Source: an uncultured Oscillospiraceae bacterium
GTDB taxonomy: Bacteria > Bacillota > Clostridia > Oscillospirales > Oscillospiraceae
Length of the DNA: 64,000 nucleotides
Reading direction: 5' to 3'
Assembly: GCA_944383165.1 (NCBI GenBank)
Contig: CALWON010000003.1
Coordinates: 1 to 64,000, forward strand
In this document: positions 12,295-21,686 of the stretch, piece by piece
Numbering within the stretch: the first letter of the stretch is position 1
Layout of the letters: each line of letters opens with the position of its first letter
Position numbers and translations under genes: made by a program
Notes under the pieces: model-generated
Databases searched by the model: none
Told to the model about the DNA's origin: nothing
Seen by the model: only the letters and a program-made list of their open reading frames with translations

Positions 12295-12342
12295 TATAGA
12301 GGCGGATGTTCCGACCCAAACCAAATATAAGGATGAAGCACC

Positions 12343-13470
12343 ATGAATGAAAAAGAAGTTTCTGAACTGCGCCGCAGATTTCGACAGGATCGCACTGGGA
12401 TTACCCATGTGCGAGGCTGCTATGTCAACGAGGTGGGGGAAATTGTCTCCCAATTCCAACAGTCCCTTGGGGTTATGTCACAAGAGGAGAATGAGAAAAT
12501 ACTAGCTCTGTTAAAGCGTACCCTGTCTGGTACGCTGGGGAAAAATTTGCTGGATCTTACCTTTGCCACCCAGCAGGTGGTAGATAGTCCAGAACATAAA
12601 CAACTGATGGCCCTGCGCCAATCCAGATTGCGGGATGAGGAGGCAGTGGATACCTTTTTCCATCAGGTTATTGACAGTGTGGAGCTGGATGGCAATTACC
12701 TCATTTTACTGATTCATGACAGTTATGATGTGCCCTATCACAGCAAAGATGGGGAGGAACTGGAAGATGGGGCACAGGAGGTCTACTCCTATATTTTGTG
12801 CAGCATCTGCCCAGTGAAACAGACCAAACCGGCACTGAGCTACTATGTGCAGGAAAATCAATTCCGCAGTTTGTCACCGGATTGGATTGTCTCTCCACCA
12901 GAGCTGGGGTTTTTGTTTCCTGCCTTTGATGACCGGGCAGCCAATTTATATGGTGCACTGTATTACACCAAAAATACCAAAGTAATGCAGGAAAATTTGA
13001 TTGAAAAATTATTTCATGTAACACCGCCCATGCCAGCCGCAGAGCAAAAAGAGCAATTTGACATTGCACTCAGTGAAGCTTTGGGAGAGGCATGTAGTTT
13101 TGAAGTGATTCAGGGTGTACAGGATCAACTCTGTGGTATGATTGCAGAACATAAGGAGAGCAAGATAAAGGAACCATTGCTTGTAGACCGTGGAACCATG
13201 CGCCAAGTACTGGCGACCTGTGGAGTGGGGGAACAGGAACTTCAGGAGTTCGATGAGCAGTATACCCAAAGTTTTGGGGCAGATACACAGCTTAGCCCCA
13301 CAAACTTGGTCAATACTAAACAAATGGAACTGCAATCTGATTACATCCAAATTAAAGTAGATGCAGAGCGCACCGACCTGATTCAGACAAGAGTGATTAA
13401 TGGGGTCAAATATGTGATGATTCAGGTAGAAGATGGTGTGCTGGTCAATGGGGTCAATATCCAAATTTAA
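12343..13470 (+). CDS. DUF4317 family protein
   Basis: A 375-aa soluble protein with the conserved opening MNEKEVSELRRRFRQDRTGI and the C/Y-x-N block GCYVNEVGEIVSQF of the DUF4317 family, widespread in Clostridia and of unknown function. No catalytic motif, signal peptide or membrane segment is visible. The central region (about residues 140-235) is acidic and aromatic. It is transcribed alone, away from pepF, and ends at a terminator shared with the convergent kinase gene. Confidence 0.85.
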   Translation: MNEKEVSELRRRFRQDRTGITHVRGCYVNEVGEIVSQFQQSLGVMSQEENEKILALLKRTLSGTLGKNLLDLTFATQQVVDSPEHKQLMALRQSRLRDEEAVDTFFHQVIDSVELDGNYLILLIHDSYDVPYHSKDGEELEDGAQEVYSYILCSICPVKQTKPALSYYVQENQFRSLSPDWIVSPPELGFLFPAFDDRAANLYGALYYTKNTKVMQENLIEKLFHVTPPMPAAEQKEQFDIALSEALGEACSFEVIQGVQDQLCGMIAEHKESKIKEPLLVDRGTMRQVLATCGVGEQELQEFDEQYTQSFGADTQLSPTNLVNTKQMELQSDYIQIKVDAERTDLIQTRVINGVKYVMIQVEDGVLVNGVNIQI

Positions 13471-13480
13471 ATGAGAGAAA

Positions 13481-13513
13481 ACAGCCTGTATCTTGGTTAG
13501 GGATACAGGCTGT
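13481..13513. terminator. Bidirectional terminator between convergent genes
   Basis: A 12-bp stem (13481-13492 with 13502-13513) with a 9-nt loop lies between the DUF4317 stop (13470) and the convergent stop at 13518. TCCTTTTA follows on the plus strand and GTTTTC on the minus strand. Confidence 0.75.
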
Positions 13514-13517
13514 CCTT

Positions 13518-14828
13518 TTATGGAATGGGAATTTCTTTGGGATTGGGGTGATAGCCAGTGATGTGTTCCAGCATGTCCAGTACCATCTGTTCTGCATGGG
13601 GTGCACCAGTAGAGGTATCAATACAGAGATGGTAGTTGGGAGCCAATCCCCAGACACGGTTTGCGTAGTAGTTGTAGTAGCGGGCACGGCTGCGGTCGGT
13701 CATCAGGATGCTGTGACGTGCTGTTTTTTCGTCCATCTGTTCATATTTCATCACCCGTTTGATACGGGCTTCAATGGGAGCACAGAGAAACATTTTCAGG
13801 CATTTTGGATGGTCTTTTAAAATTACATCAGCACAGCGACCCACTATGACACAGTTTTCTTTGCTGGCAGCCTCTCGAATAATTTTACTTTCTGTTTGGA
13901 AAATGCTGTCCTCTGGAGCGGGAGTCTGTGAGGGGTTAGTATACATTTGGGCTACAAAGTCATAAAACAAACTATTTTTCATCTTTTCCTCTTTGAGAGA
14001 GATGTATTCCTCAGAATATCCGCTGGACCCGGCAGCCATCTGAATGATTTCCTCATCATAAAAGGCAAAGGAAAGTTTTTGTGCCAGATATTTGGCGAAA
14101 TCATGTCCACCACTGCCATACTGCCGGTCCACTACAATACAGACAGGGGTGGATTCCAAATCAGAGAGAGAAGGGGCTTCTGGTTCAAGCTGTACACCAA
14201 ACAGCATTTTGGGCAAGAAGGACAGCTTGCGACCAATGAGACGGGCAATAAAGCCCACCAGAATGGCGGTAATGATGGTTCCCTCTCGTACCCCCAACAA
14301 GGCACCAGAAAACAGGATGGACAGCAGGGCTGCAAGGACAGTCATGGATACATCAAAACAAACTTTGGTGAGTCCAAATTCTGTTTTCCAGCGGAACACC
14401 ACCGCACGAACAAAGGATTCACCGGGCAGCATCACCACATCTGCCAGCATTTCCATATAGACACCAATCCCCAAAATCAGGCAACCAATCAACAGATAGA
14501 AAATCTGTAACAGATATTGCTGGGGATTGAGAAACCATAAAAGGGACATACAAATGTCAATGAATCAGCCAAAGGCAAAAGAAACTGGAATTTGCAGTAC
14601 ATGCTCTGCTTTGAAATTTCTTCCCAAAATCAGCAGTTGCAGGAAAATGAGAAGTAGACTGAAAATAACAGTGAAATTACCCAGAGAGAGTGGAAAATTC
14701 AGACTGAGCACATAGGGAATGGATGAAATGGGAGAAGTTCCAAGATTTGCTTTGGTAATCAGACTCACACCCAACGAGTTTACAAACAATCCCAGTATAA
14801 AAATCAGATATCGCTTTGTTTTTTCCAC
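13518..14828 (-). pseudogene. YczE-type membrane protein fused to a cytidylate kinase-like domain, interrupted by an in-frame TGA
   Basis: One continuous reading frame runs from GTG 14828 to the stop at 13518, apart from a single TGA at 14567-14565 (codon 88). The first 87 codons encode the opening helices of a YczE/YitT-like membrane protein (NSLGVSLITKANLGTSPISS). After the TGA the same frame continues without shift (FIDICMSLLWFLNP), with further membrane helices to about residue 225, then a Cytidylate_kinase2-like domain with the P-loop-like VVDRQYGSGGHDFAKYLA. The two halves together match a known clostridial fusion. A TGG to TGA change would explain the stop. The downstream part could be made from ATG 14549, but no ribosome site precedes it. 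A sequencing error is possible. Confidence 0.75.
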
Positions 14829-14923
14829 GCCTCATTCAGGCTCCTTTCTGATATGTAAATTGAGTGGGCAAAAAGAGAAGCGACTTTCTGCCGCTAACAT
14901 GTCCATCCTATCACAAAATAAAA

Positions 14924-14945
14924 TACATGTCAAATATTACATGTA
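14924..14945. promoter_or_regulatory. PadR-type operator between divergent genes
   Basis: A perfect inverted repeat, TACATGT-N8-ACATGTA (14924-14930 and 14939-14945). It contains the PadR box ATGT-N8-ACAT exactly. It lies between the YczE-kinase gene (leftward, start 14828) and the padR gene (rightward, start 15018), so the regulator probably controls both. A further ACATGT occurs at 14897-14902. Confidence 0.75.
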
Positions 14946-15017
14946 AAAAGAAAACAGTGGAAAATCAGAAAGGGCTATGGTATACTTCCCCATAACAAAG
15001 GAAAGGGGTGCTGTCCA

Positions 15018-15566
15018 ATGGGGACATTGCAATATGCCATTTTGGGGATGTTGAATCGGGAGTCTATGACAGGCTATGATTTGACAAGGGAGTTTCAAAC
15101 CTCCCTGTTTGACTTCTGGACGGCCAAGCACAGCCAGGTTTATCCAGAATTGAAAAGCCTATTGGAAAAGGGATATGTGGAGTATGAGACAGAAATTTCA
15201 GGCACAGCACTGAAAAAGAAAGTCTATACTATCACACAACAGGGACGGGATGCCTTTCAAAACTGGGAGGAGACAGCCTATCCCATTAAACCCATTCCAA
15301 AGGATGAATTTCGCCTTCAGCTTTTTTTCTCTGATGCGATGGAACCAGAAATGCGTTTAAAACAGTTGGAATACCACTTGCAGCAGCATCGACAACGGTT
15401 GGAGCAGATTCGCAAAAAACAGGAAAAGTTTGAGGTCATACCACCAAAAGAGGAATCTCAATTCTGTGATTATCTTGTGATGCAGGGAGCCATTCACAGG
15501 GAGGAGAGTTATTGCAGCTGGTTGGAGGAGTGTATCAATCTTTGCCAGCAGCGGAAAATTTTATAA
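15018..15566 (+). CDS. PadR family transcriptional regulator
   Basis: A 182-aa regulator. Residues 1-80 form the PadR winged helix (LQYAILGMLNRESMTGYDLT, then LKSLLEKGYVEYE). The C-terminal ~90 residues form the dimerising coiled coil with the PadR_C (Vir_act_alpha) pattern. It is divergent from the YczE-kinase gene, with a matching operator in between. PadR proteins often sit beside membrane proteins they repress; the inducing ligand is unknown. The ATG follows GAAAGGGG. Confidence 0.92.
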   Translation: MGTLQYAILGMLNRESMTGYDLTREFQTSLFDFWTAKHSQVYPELKSLLEKGYVEYETEISGTALKKKVYTITQQGRDAFQNWEETAYPIKPIPKDEFRLQLFFSDAMEPEMRLKQLEYHLQQHRQRLEQIRKKQEKFEVIPPKEESQFCDYLVMQGAIHREESYCSWLEECINLCQQRKIL

Positions 15567-15644
15567 AGTCTTAAACTTACCCATGGTAGAATCTTAAACT
15601 TCCTCTGTTATACTGCCACCATAGACAACAGAGGAGGGATTCGT

Positions 15645-16886
15645 ATGGAAGCAACTATTCGTGTGCTTACCATCATAACATCGGTGTTGGGCACAGGGTT
15701 GACCCTGTGGAGTATATATTATTTCATCACTGGGCTGATGTCTTTGAAAAAAACGGAGGACTATCCACAGGTTCCTGCATCCACTCGATTTGCTGTGTTG
15801 ATTGCGGCACGCAATGAACAGCAGGTGATTGGTTCTCTGGTGGAAAGTTTGCGAGAACAGGCTTATCCAAAAGAACTCTATGATATTTGGGTGATTCCAA
15901 ACCAGTGCAGTGATGATACCGCCGCAGTAGCTAGGGCAGCGGGAGCCAAGGTGCTGGAATGCACAGTGCCAGTGAAAAGCAAAGGTGATGTGATGGAATT
16001 TGCCTATGAAAAACTGTCTGTACTGGGATATGATGCCTATTGTGTTTTTGATGCAGATAATGTGGCAGAAGAACACTTTTTGATGGAAATGAACAACGCC
16101 TATCAGTCTGGGGTGCGAGTGGCACAGGGTTACCGTGACAGTAAAAACCCATATGATACTGGAATGTCGGGCAGTTATTCCATCTATTATTGGATGATGA
16201 ACCGCTTTCACAATCAGGGCAAGGCGGCAATGGGATTGTCTGCCATGCTCAACGGCACTGGGTTTATGGTGGCAAGTTCTGTGTTTGAGCAACTGGGCGG
16301 TTGGCACACCAAAACCATCAGTGAAGATTTGGAGTTATCTGCCCTGTGTACACTGGCTGGAGAAAAAATCTACTGGGTGCCAAAGGCCATCACCTACGAT
16401 GAGCAACCATTGACCTATGAGGTTTCAGTCAAACAGAGAAAGCGTTGGACCAGTGGCACATTACAGGTGGTAGAACACTATCTGGGGCAGTTGTTTGGAC
16501 GAGGGGATGGAGCAAGTCTTGATTTGATTGCTACCATGCTGATTCCAACCTATCAGGTTTTGGCAGTGGTCAATCTGTTCCTGTCTGTGCTGCTGTGTGG
16601 TATGGTGATCGGTGGACGATTTGCCGTTTTGGTTGGTGTAGGTGTTTTGCTTTGCAACCTCACTTTTACCCTGTTCCTGTCCTTGTGTTCTGGTATAGGT
16701 GTGTTACTGTTGGAGAAAAAATGGAATCGCAACCTTTGGAAAGGGCTTGTGATGTATGGTCTGTTTTTATTGAGTTGGATTCCCATTACCATTGATTGTC
16801 ACATCAAAAAGACAACCGTATGGGAAGAAATTCGCCATACCTGTACTATGACAACCAAAAAACGTACCATAGCAGTCAGGTATTAA
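15645..16886 (+). CDS. Family 2 glycosyltransferase, processive type, membrane-bound
   Basis: A 413-aa protein with an N-terminal membrane segment (residues 5-30), a cytoplasmic GT2 catalytic domain and a C-terminal cluster of about three membrane helices (about 300-400). The GT-A domain shows VLIAARNEQQVIG, the DAD metal site near residue 136, the TISEDLEL acceptor-site motif and QRKRW near residue 265, the QxxRW-like motif of processive synthases (cellulose/hyaluronan synthase type). The product is unknown. Two direct 9-bp repeats, CTTAAACTT (15570-15578 and 15593-15601), precede the gene. Confidence 0.88.
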   Translation: MEATIRVLTIITSVLGTGLTLWSIYYFITGLMSLKKTEDYPQVPASTRFAVLIAARNEQQVIGSLVESLREQAYPKELYDIWVIPNQCSDDTAAVARAAGAKVLECTVPVKSKGDVMEFAYEKLSVLGYDAYCVFDADNVAEEHFLMEMNNAYQSGVRVAQGYRDSKNPYDTGMSGSYSIYYWMMNRFHNQGKAAMGLSAMLNGTGFMVASSVFEQLGGWHTKTISEDLELSALCTLAGEKIYWVPKAITYDEQPLTYEVSVKQRKRWTSGTLQVVEHYLGQLFGRGDGASLDLIATMLIPTYQVLAVVNLFLSVLLCGMVIGGRFAVLVGVGVLLCNLTFTLFLSLCSGIGVLLLEKKWNRNLWKGLVMYGLFLLSWIPITIDCHIKKTTVWEEIRHTCTMTTKKRTIAVRY

Positions 16887-16911
16887 CCTCTTTGGAGGAA
16901 TACTTGTGTAA

Positions 16912-16946
16912 ATTGAGCCGCTCTGCCTTTGGCAGAGCGGCTCAAT
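16912..16946. terminator. Bidirectional terminator
   Basis: A perfect 16-bp stem (16912-16927 with 16931-16946) with a TTT loop lies between the convergent GT2 gene and the flavo-diiron gene. CAGTTTTTC follows on the plus strand. Confidence 0.88.
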
Positions 16947-16957
16947 CAGTTTTTCAC

Positions 16958-18304
16958 TTAAGACAGTGGTTCAAAATCACTGGCAGGACGGCGGCAGATG
17001 GGGCATACATAATCTTCAGGCAAGGTGTCACCCTCATAAATAAAACCACAGATTTTGCATACAAAACCCTTGTGTGCCACTGGTGCCTCCCCATGTTCTA
17101 CTGTTTTGCCCTGTACAGAAGCAGCCAGAATCTTGGATAGTGTTTCCAGTTCCTCCTCCTGCCCAGGGGCCAGAGTGGATTTCAAGGTCACAGGAGCTTC
17201 CAGAATCTCCATATCCTTCATAGAGTTGATGATTTCGGTCATCAATTTTCCACTGGAAGGAGCCCAGGAACCATTTTGGATGAATGCAACCTTGCGATTT
17301 TTTAAACTGTGGTGGGCAATGTCACGGAGCAGATTTTCCATGGTAACAAAAATACCGTTGTTGTAGGTGGTAGAAGCAAAGACAAGATGGCTGTACTTGA
17401 ATGCCTCAGACAGCACATAGGAGGGATGTGTAATGGATACATCATACATATCCACAGGAATCCCCTGTTCTGCCAGTTTACATGCCAAAATATTGGCTGC
17501 ATTTTCTGTGCCACCATAGACGGAGGCGTAGGCAATCAGAACGCCCTGCACCTCTGGCTCATAAGTTGCCCATTTGATATGTTTTTCGATGATATAGCCC
17601 AGATTTTTCCGCCACACAGGACCGTGGAGAGGGCAAATCATCTGAATATCCAGCTTGGAAGCCTTGTTCAACAGAGCCTGTACCTGTGGACCGTATTTAC
17701 CCACAATGTTGGTATAATAGCGGCGTGCCTCGTCCAGCCATTTGCCTTCAAAGTCCACTTCATCCGCAAACAGAGCACCATTGAGTGCACCAAAGGTACC
17801 AAAAGCATCTGCGGAGAAAAGGATTTTGTCTGTGCTGTCATAGCTGACCATTACCTCTGGCCAGTGTACCATGGGAGCATTGATAAAAGTGAAAGTGTGT
17901 TTGCCAGTGCAGATGGTGTCACCCTCGTTGACCAGATGGGCACCCTTGGGGTCTACACAGTGGAACTGCCGAATCAAATTGACAATTTTTCCATTACATA
18001 CCAGAGTAGCTTCTGGATGGCGCAGCATGGTATCTCCCAAGGTGGCAGCATGGTCAGGTTCCATATGGTGAACGAAAATATAGTCCAGCTTACGACCATT
18101 CAGCGCATGGTCCAGGTTTTCAAAAAACTGAGACTGAATGGAGCGGTCCACTGTGTCAAACAGGACTGTCTTTTCATCTAACAGTAAATAGGAGTTAAAG
18201 GATACACCACGGGGAACTGGGTGTGCACTTTCAAAAAGGGCATGTTGACGGTCATTGCCACCAATCCAAATCAAATCTTCGGTTACGTTTCTTGTGCAGT
18301 GCAT
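16958..18304 (-). CDS. Flavo-diiron protein with C-terminal rubredoxin domain (O2/NO reductase)
   Basis: A 448-aa soluble enzyme protecting anaerobes by reducing O2 to water (or NO to N2O). Domains: metallo-beta-lactamase-like diiron domain (1-250) with HxExDH at 80-85 and later ligands in VHWPE, SADAFG and CPLHGPVW; flavodoxin domain (about 255-385) with FMN loop YASVYGGTENAA; a linker; and a rubredoxin domain (about 398-445) with two CxxC-type pairs, CKICG and CPICR. The fused rubredoxin lets the enzyme take electrons from an NADH:rubredoxin reductase without a separate rubredoxin. I chose ATG 18304 because AAAGAGGTG lies 6 nt upstream; an in-frame ATG also exists at 18337. Confidence 0.95.
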   Translation of the reverse strand: MHCTRNVTEDLIWIGGNDRQHALFESAHPVPRGVSFNSYLLLDEKTVLFDTVDRSIQSQFFENLDHALNGRKLDYIFVHHMEPDHAATLGDTMLRHPEATLVCNGKIVNLIRQFHCVDPKGAHLVNEGDTICTGKHTFTFINAPMVHWPEVMVSYDSTDKILFSADAFGTFGALNGALFADEVDFEGKWLDEARRYYTNIVGKYGPQVQALLNKASKLDIQMICPLHGPVWRKNLGYIIEKHIKWATYEPEVQGVLIAYASVYGGTENAANILACKLAEQGIPVDMYDVSITHPSYVLSEAFKYSHLVFASTTYNNGIFVTMENLLRDIAHHSLKNRKVAFIQNGSWAPSSGKLMTEIINSMKDMEILEAPVTLKSTLAPGQEEELETLSKILAASVQGKTVEHGEAPVAHKGFVCKICGFIYEGDTLPEDYVCPICRRPASDFEPLS

Positions 18305-18396
18305 ACAAAACACCTCTTTCATAGGTAAAAATAACAAAAAGCCATTCCAATCATAGCATAGTGTGACTGAAAATGGTAGTCACAATCATAAAAAAA

Positions 18397-18424
18397 TTCA
18401 GTGCAGATGATACTCTGCACTGAA
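18397..18424 (-). terminator. Terminator of the nag operon
   Basis: An 11-bp stem (18397-18407 with 18414-18424) and a 6-nt loop lie just past the nagB stop. Read leftward, they are followed by TTTTTTTATG. Confidence 0.85.
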
Positions 18425-18433
18425 CCATTTTGA

Positions 18434-19153
18434 CTAAATGAGAGAGAGTGCGGCTTCGTCAGCCACCAGAACAAAGTCAGGATGGAACTGGAGGATGGAG
18501 GCGGGCATAGAGGGTGTGATAGGACCAAAGAAGGCCTGTTTGACTGCTTCAGCCTTGTTTTCACCAGAGGCAACCATCACCACACGGCGAGCCTGCAAAA
18601 TATCACGGGTGCCCATGGTGTAGGCATGGGTAGGCACTTCATCCAGAGAGGCAAAGAAGCGTTTGTTGGCTTCTCTGGTACTCTCAGTCAGTGTTACCTT
18701 GTGTGTACCCAGAGAGAAGTGGTCATCTGGTTCATTAAAACCGATGTGACCATTGACACCCAGACCCAAAAGCTGTAAGTCAATGCCGCCAAAGTTGGCA
18801 ATCAGCTGGTCATAGCGTGTGCACTCATCGTCACCAGAGATACCACTGGGTACATTGGTGTTAGCAAGGTCAATGTTCACATGGTCAAATAGATTATGAC
18901 GCATAAAATAGGCATAGCTCTGATCATGGTCAGGGGTCAGACCAGCATATTCATCCAGATTGACAGAGCGAACAGCGGAGAAGTCCAATTTTCCTTGCTC
19001 ATACCATTGAATGAGCTGCTGATAAGCACCAACAGGAGAGGAACCAGTGGCGAGACCCAAGACACAGTTGGGTTTTAGGGTGATTTGTGCGGCAATGAGC
19101 TGGGCAGCGGCGTGGCTCATTTCTTCATAATTTTTTGTGCGGATGATACGCAT
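18434..19153 (-). CDS. nagB: Glucosamine-6-phosphate deaminase
   Basis: A 239-aa enzyme converting glucosamine-6-phosphate to fructose-6-phosphate and ammonia, the last step of amino-sugar catabolism. Landmarks are MRIIRTKNYEEMS, the phosphate loop LGLATGSSPVGAY, the NLDEY block with the catalytic Asp, and GLGVNGHIGFNEP with the catalytic His. The frame is open upstream to 19219, but ATG 19153 has GAGGAGG 9 nt before it. It lies 34 nt after nagA in one leftward operon with the upstream kinase. Confidence 0.96.
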   Translation of the reverse strand: MRIIRTKNYEEMSHAAAQLIAAQITLKPNCVLGLATGSSPVGAYQQLIQWYEQGKLDFSAVRSVNLDEYAGLTPDHDQSYAYFMRHNLFDHVNIDLANTNVPSGISGDDECTRYDQLIANFGGIDLQLLGLGVNGHIGFNEPDDHFSLGTHKVTLTESTREANKRFFASLDEVPTHAYTMGTRDILQARRVVMVASGENKAEAVKQAFFGPITPSMPASILQFHPDFVLVADEAALSLI

Positions 19154-19187
19154 GGGAAATTCCTCCTCAACAAATGAAAATACAATA

Positions 19188-20303
19188 TTATAGCACCTGT
19201 GTGCCATCCACATAGACACTGTGCAAGTTTAATTCGGAATCCAATAACACAAGGTCAGCCTGTTTGCCCACGACAAGGGAACCAATCTGATGATCCAAGC
19301 GTACCGCTTTGGCTGGGGACAATGTAACCGCTGTCAGGGCAGCTTCCAAGGGCAGCCCAAAAGCAACTACATTCTTTAATTCCTGTAACAGATTGGAGGA
19401 AGAGCCAGCTAAGGTGTCAGAACCCTTCAAGGTAGCTTTCCCCTGTTTCATCTCGATCGGCTGCCCACCCAGTTCATATTCTCCATCTGGCATACCAGCA
19501 CAGCGCAGAGAGTCACTGATGATGACAAGATGATCCCCAAATAATTGATGGGTAGCACGAATGACAGCAGGATGGATATGTAGTCCATCACAAATCAGTT
19601 CTACTGTGGCACCGCAGTCAAAGGCAGCACCGATCACACCAGGTTCCCGATGTAGAAAGGATGGCATTCCATTAAACAGGTGAGTGGCATGGGAAGCACC
19701 AGCTTGATAGGCTGCACAGGCAGTTTCATAACTGGCTGTGGTGTGCCCGATGGATACGGTGCAGGTTTTGGATACCTCCTCAATGAAGGGTATAGCACCT
19801 TCTTCCTCTGGGGCAACTGTGACCAGCTTAACCTGTCCGCCACTGGCTTCATTCAAGCGATGGAACATAGCAGCATCTGGCTTGTGCAGATTTTCCGCAG
19901 CCTGTGCCCCTCTTTTTGCATAGGAGAGGAAGGGACCTTCCAAATGGATTCCGGCGCACTTTGCACCGTCCACAGGACGCTGGAACCCTGCAATGGTTTT
20001 CATAGCAGGGGTGAGCACTTCTTCTTTCAGGGTCATGGTAGTGGCGAGAAAAGAGGTGACACCGTGTTGAGCATAATAGCGAGACATGGCAGGCAGACCA
20101 TCTGGATTGCCGTCAGAAAAATCCTGATTTACTGCTCCATGAGTGTGGACATCCACAAAGCCGGGGACAAGATACATCCCCTTTGCATCTACATCACAGG
20201 GTACATCAGCAGCCCCAATTCCTGTAATAACCCCATGTTCAAATGTGATGGAACCGGACTGAAATGCACCATTCACAAAAAGGGTTGCGTTTCCAATGAC
20301 CAT
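19188..20303 (-). CDS. nagA: N-acetylglucosamine-6-phosphate deacetylase
   Basis: A 371-aa amidohydrolase removing acetate from GlcNAc-6-P. The metal motif HTHG is in VPGFVDVHTHGAVNQD. Further ligands lie in HLEGPF, IGHTTASYE and THLFNGM. The catalytic Asp is in LVIISDSLRCAGM. The end (KQADLVLLDSELNLHSVYVDG) is the usual beta-sandwich return. It starts 3 nt after the stop of the kinase gene, so the three genes are almost certainly co-transcribed. Confidence 0.95.
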   Translation of the reverse strand: MVIGNATLFVNGAFQSGSITFEHGVITGIGAADVPCDVDAKGMYLVPGFVDVHTHGAVNQDFSDGNPDGLPAMSRYYAQHGVTSFLATTMTLKEEVLTPAMKTIAGFQRPVDGAKCAGIHLEGPFLSYAKRGAQAAENLHKPDAAMFHRLNEASGGQVKLVTVAPEEEGAIPFIEEVSKTCTVSIGHTTASYETACAAYQAGASHATHLFNGMPSFLHREPGVIGAAFDCGATVELICDGLHIHPAVIRATHQLFGDHLVIISDSLRCAGMPDGEYELGGQPIEMKQGKATLKGSDTLAGSSSNLLQELKNVVAFGLPLEAALTAVTLSPAKAVRLDHQIGSLVVGKQADLVLLDSELNLHSVYVDGTQVL

Positions 20304-20306
20304 ATT

Positions 20307-21686
20307 TTACACCTCCGGGAGAGAAGCGGCAGCCACAGACTGCCCCACACGGCGAGACTTTTCATCAGGCAGAGCAGGGAACAGTTTTCCGGTATATTGT
20401 GGGTATTCATCCGCTAAGACACGCAGGGCTTCCTCCAAAATCAGGTCGCCACCCTTACCGGACATCACACGCCCCAGCAACAGAACATGCTTACAGCCAT
20501 AGAGTTGATAGTAGTAGGCGAGGGCATGCCCCAGATAAGTGCCAATGGAGCGGTAGACCTGAGCGGCAGCGTCAGAGCCTTCTTCCATCAATTTTTGAAC
20601 CACTTTCAGCTTTTCCGCAGGAGACAGAGTTTCATCCAGTTCAATTCCAGCACGGGGAGCCAGTTTGATGACACCATCTTGGGAGAAATATTTTACACCA
20701 CAGCCAATATCCCCAGACCACTCATCTTCCATAGCGTCAGGGTTTGCATCTACAGGCATAAAGGCAAGCTCATTCAGCCAGCCGGTGATGTTGCCATGTT
20801 CATCTACATAGCCCACAGCCTCACTGGTACCCATAGCGATACCCAGTACATTGTTTTCACCCAGCCCCATAGCACCAGCCAGAGCGGACACATCACCATC
20901 GTTACATACCACTAGAGGAATGTCTGGACCAAATACATCACAGGCAGCACGGATATAAATATCCTTTACTTTTTTGTCAAATTGCTCCTTTGGCACCTTC
21001 AGGAAAAGAGAGGCCACCATAGTGCGGTTATCAATATAAATACCAGCAGAGGAGACACCCACAGCATCTACTCTGGGCATTTTCTCAGCGGCAGATTTGA
21101 AGGCAGCTACAATTCCATCATAGTGATAGTCGGGGTCTTCTGTGGTTTTGGGGAACCATACCACTTCTTCTGAGTAGACAGGTTCACCATCAATCACCGC
21201 AGATACCTTGCGGTCACTTCCGCCAGCATCAAAGCCCACACGGCAGCCACCCAGATGGCGACCAATTGCCTGAGAAGCTCCTTTTTCCTCAGGTACTTTG
21301 TCACACAGTACCACTTCAAAGGGATGTTCATAGACACCTGCCATAAAATCCGCATCAAAAGCACGATTACCTGTGGAACAATAAGTCGTTTTCAGATATT
21401 CATAAATATCTTCATCGCCGCTGACATAGACCTTGAAGCCACCCTGCATCCACAGCATGGACTTTACCAGGCGGTCGGCATAGTAGTGGTCAGCCTCTCG
21501 CATCTCCTCGGTACCATGAAGGAAGGTATGGCAAACAGCCACCTGACCACCAGAGCGTTCCACAGCGAAGGACACTGGCTTCTTGGCAGTTTTTAAAAAT
21601 GACTCGTTAAACTTGTGAATGGGCATGAACTCAGGGTCAAGGCAGGGTTTGTTTTGAACCTCAATCTCAATTCCGTAGCGATTCAT
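20307..21686 (-). CDS. ROK/ASKHA-fold sugar kinase-like protein, probably amino-sugar kinase
   Basis: A 459-aa protein. The first ~150 residues are not a standard kinase part. The ASKHA nucleotide-binding fold starts near residue 150 (VGFDAGGSDRKVSAVIDG) and continues with GVSSAGIYID, the VCNDGDVSALAGAMG block and LGIAMGTSEAVG. The zinc motif of classical ROK proteins is not obvious, apart from GDIGCGVKYF. As first gene of an operon with nagA and nagB, it likely phosphorylates N-acetylglucosamine or a relative to feed NagA. The precise substrate is inferred from context only. Confidence 0.72.
   Translation of the reverse strand: MNRYGIEIEVQNKPCLDPEFMPIHKFNESFLKTAKKPVSFAVERSGGQVAVCHTFLHGTEEMREADHYYADRLVKSMLWMQGGFKVYVSGDEDIYEYLKTTYCSTGNRAFDADFMAGVYEHPFEVVLCDKVPEEKGASQAIGRHLGGCRVGFDAGGSDRKVSAVIDGEPVYSEEVVWFPKTTEDPDYHYDGIVAAFKSAAEKMPRVDAVGVSSAGIYIDNRTMVASLFLKVPKEQFDKKVKDIYIRAACDVFGPDIPLVVCNDGDVSALAGAMGLGENNVLGIAMGTSEAVGYVDEHGNITGWLNELAFMPVDANPDAMEDEWSGDIGCGVKYFSQDGVIKLAPRAGIELDETLSPAEKLKVVQKLMEEGSDAAAQVYRSIGTYLGHALAYYYQLYGCKHVLLLGRVMSGKGGDLILEEALRVLADEYPQYTGKLFPALPDEKSRRVGQSVAAASLPEV

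Noticed and set aside
14565-14567. Selenocysteine reading of the in-frame TGA
   Set aside because: No hairpin like a bacterial SECIS directly follows, and the position aligns with an ordinary hydrophobic membrane residue in the family.
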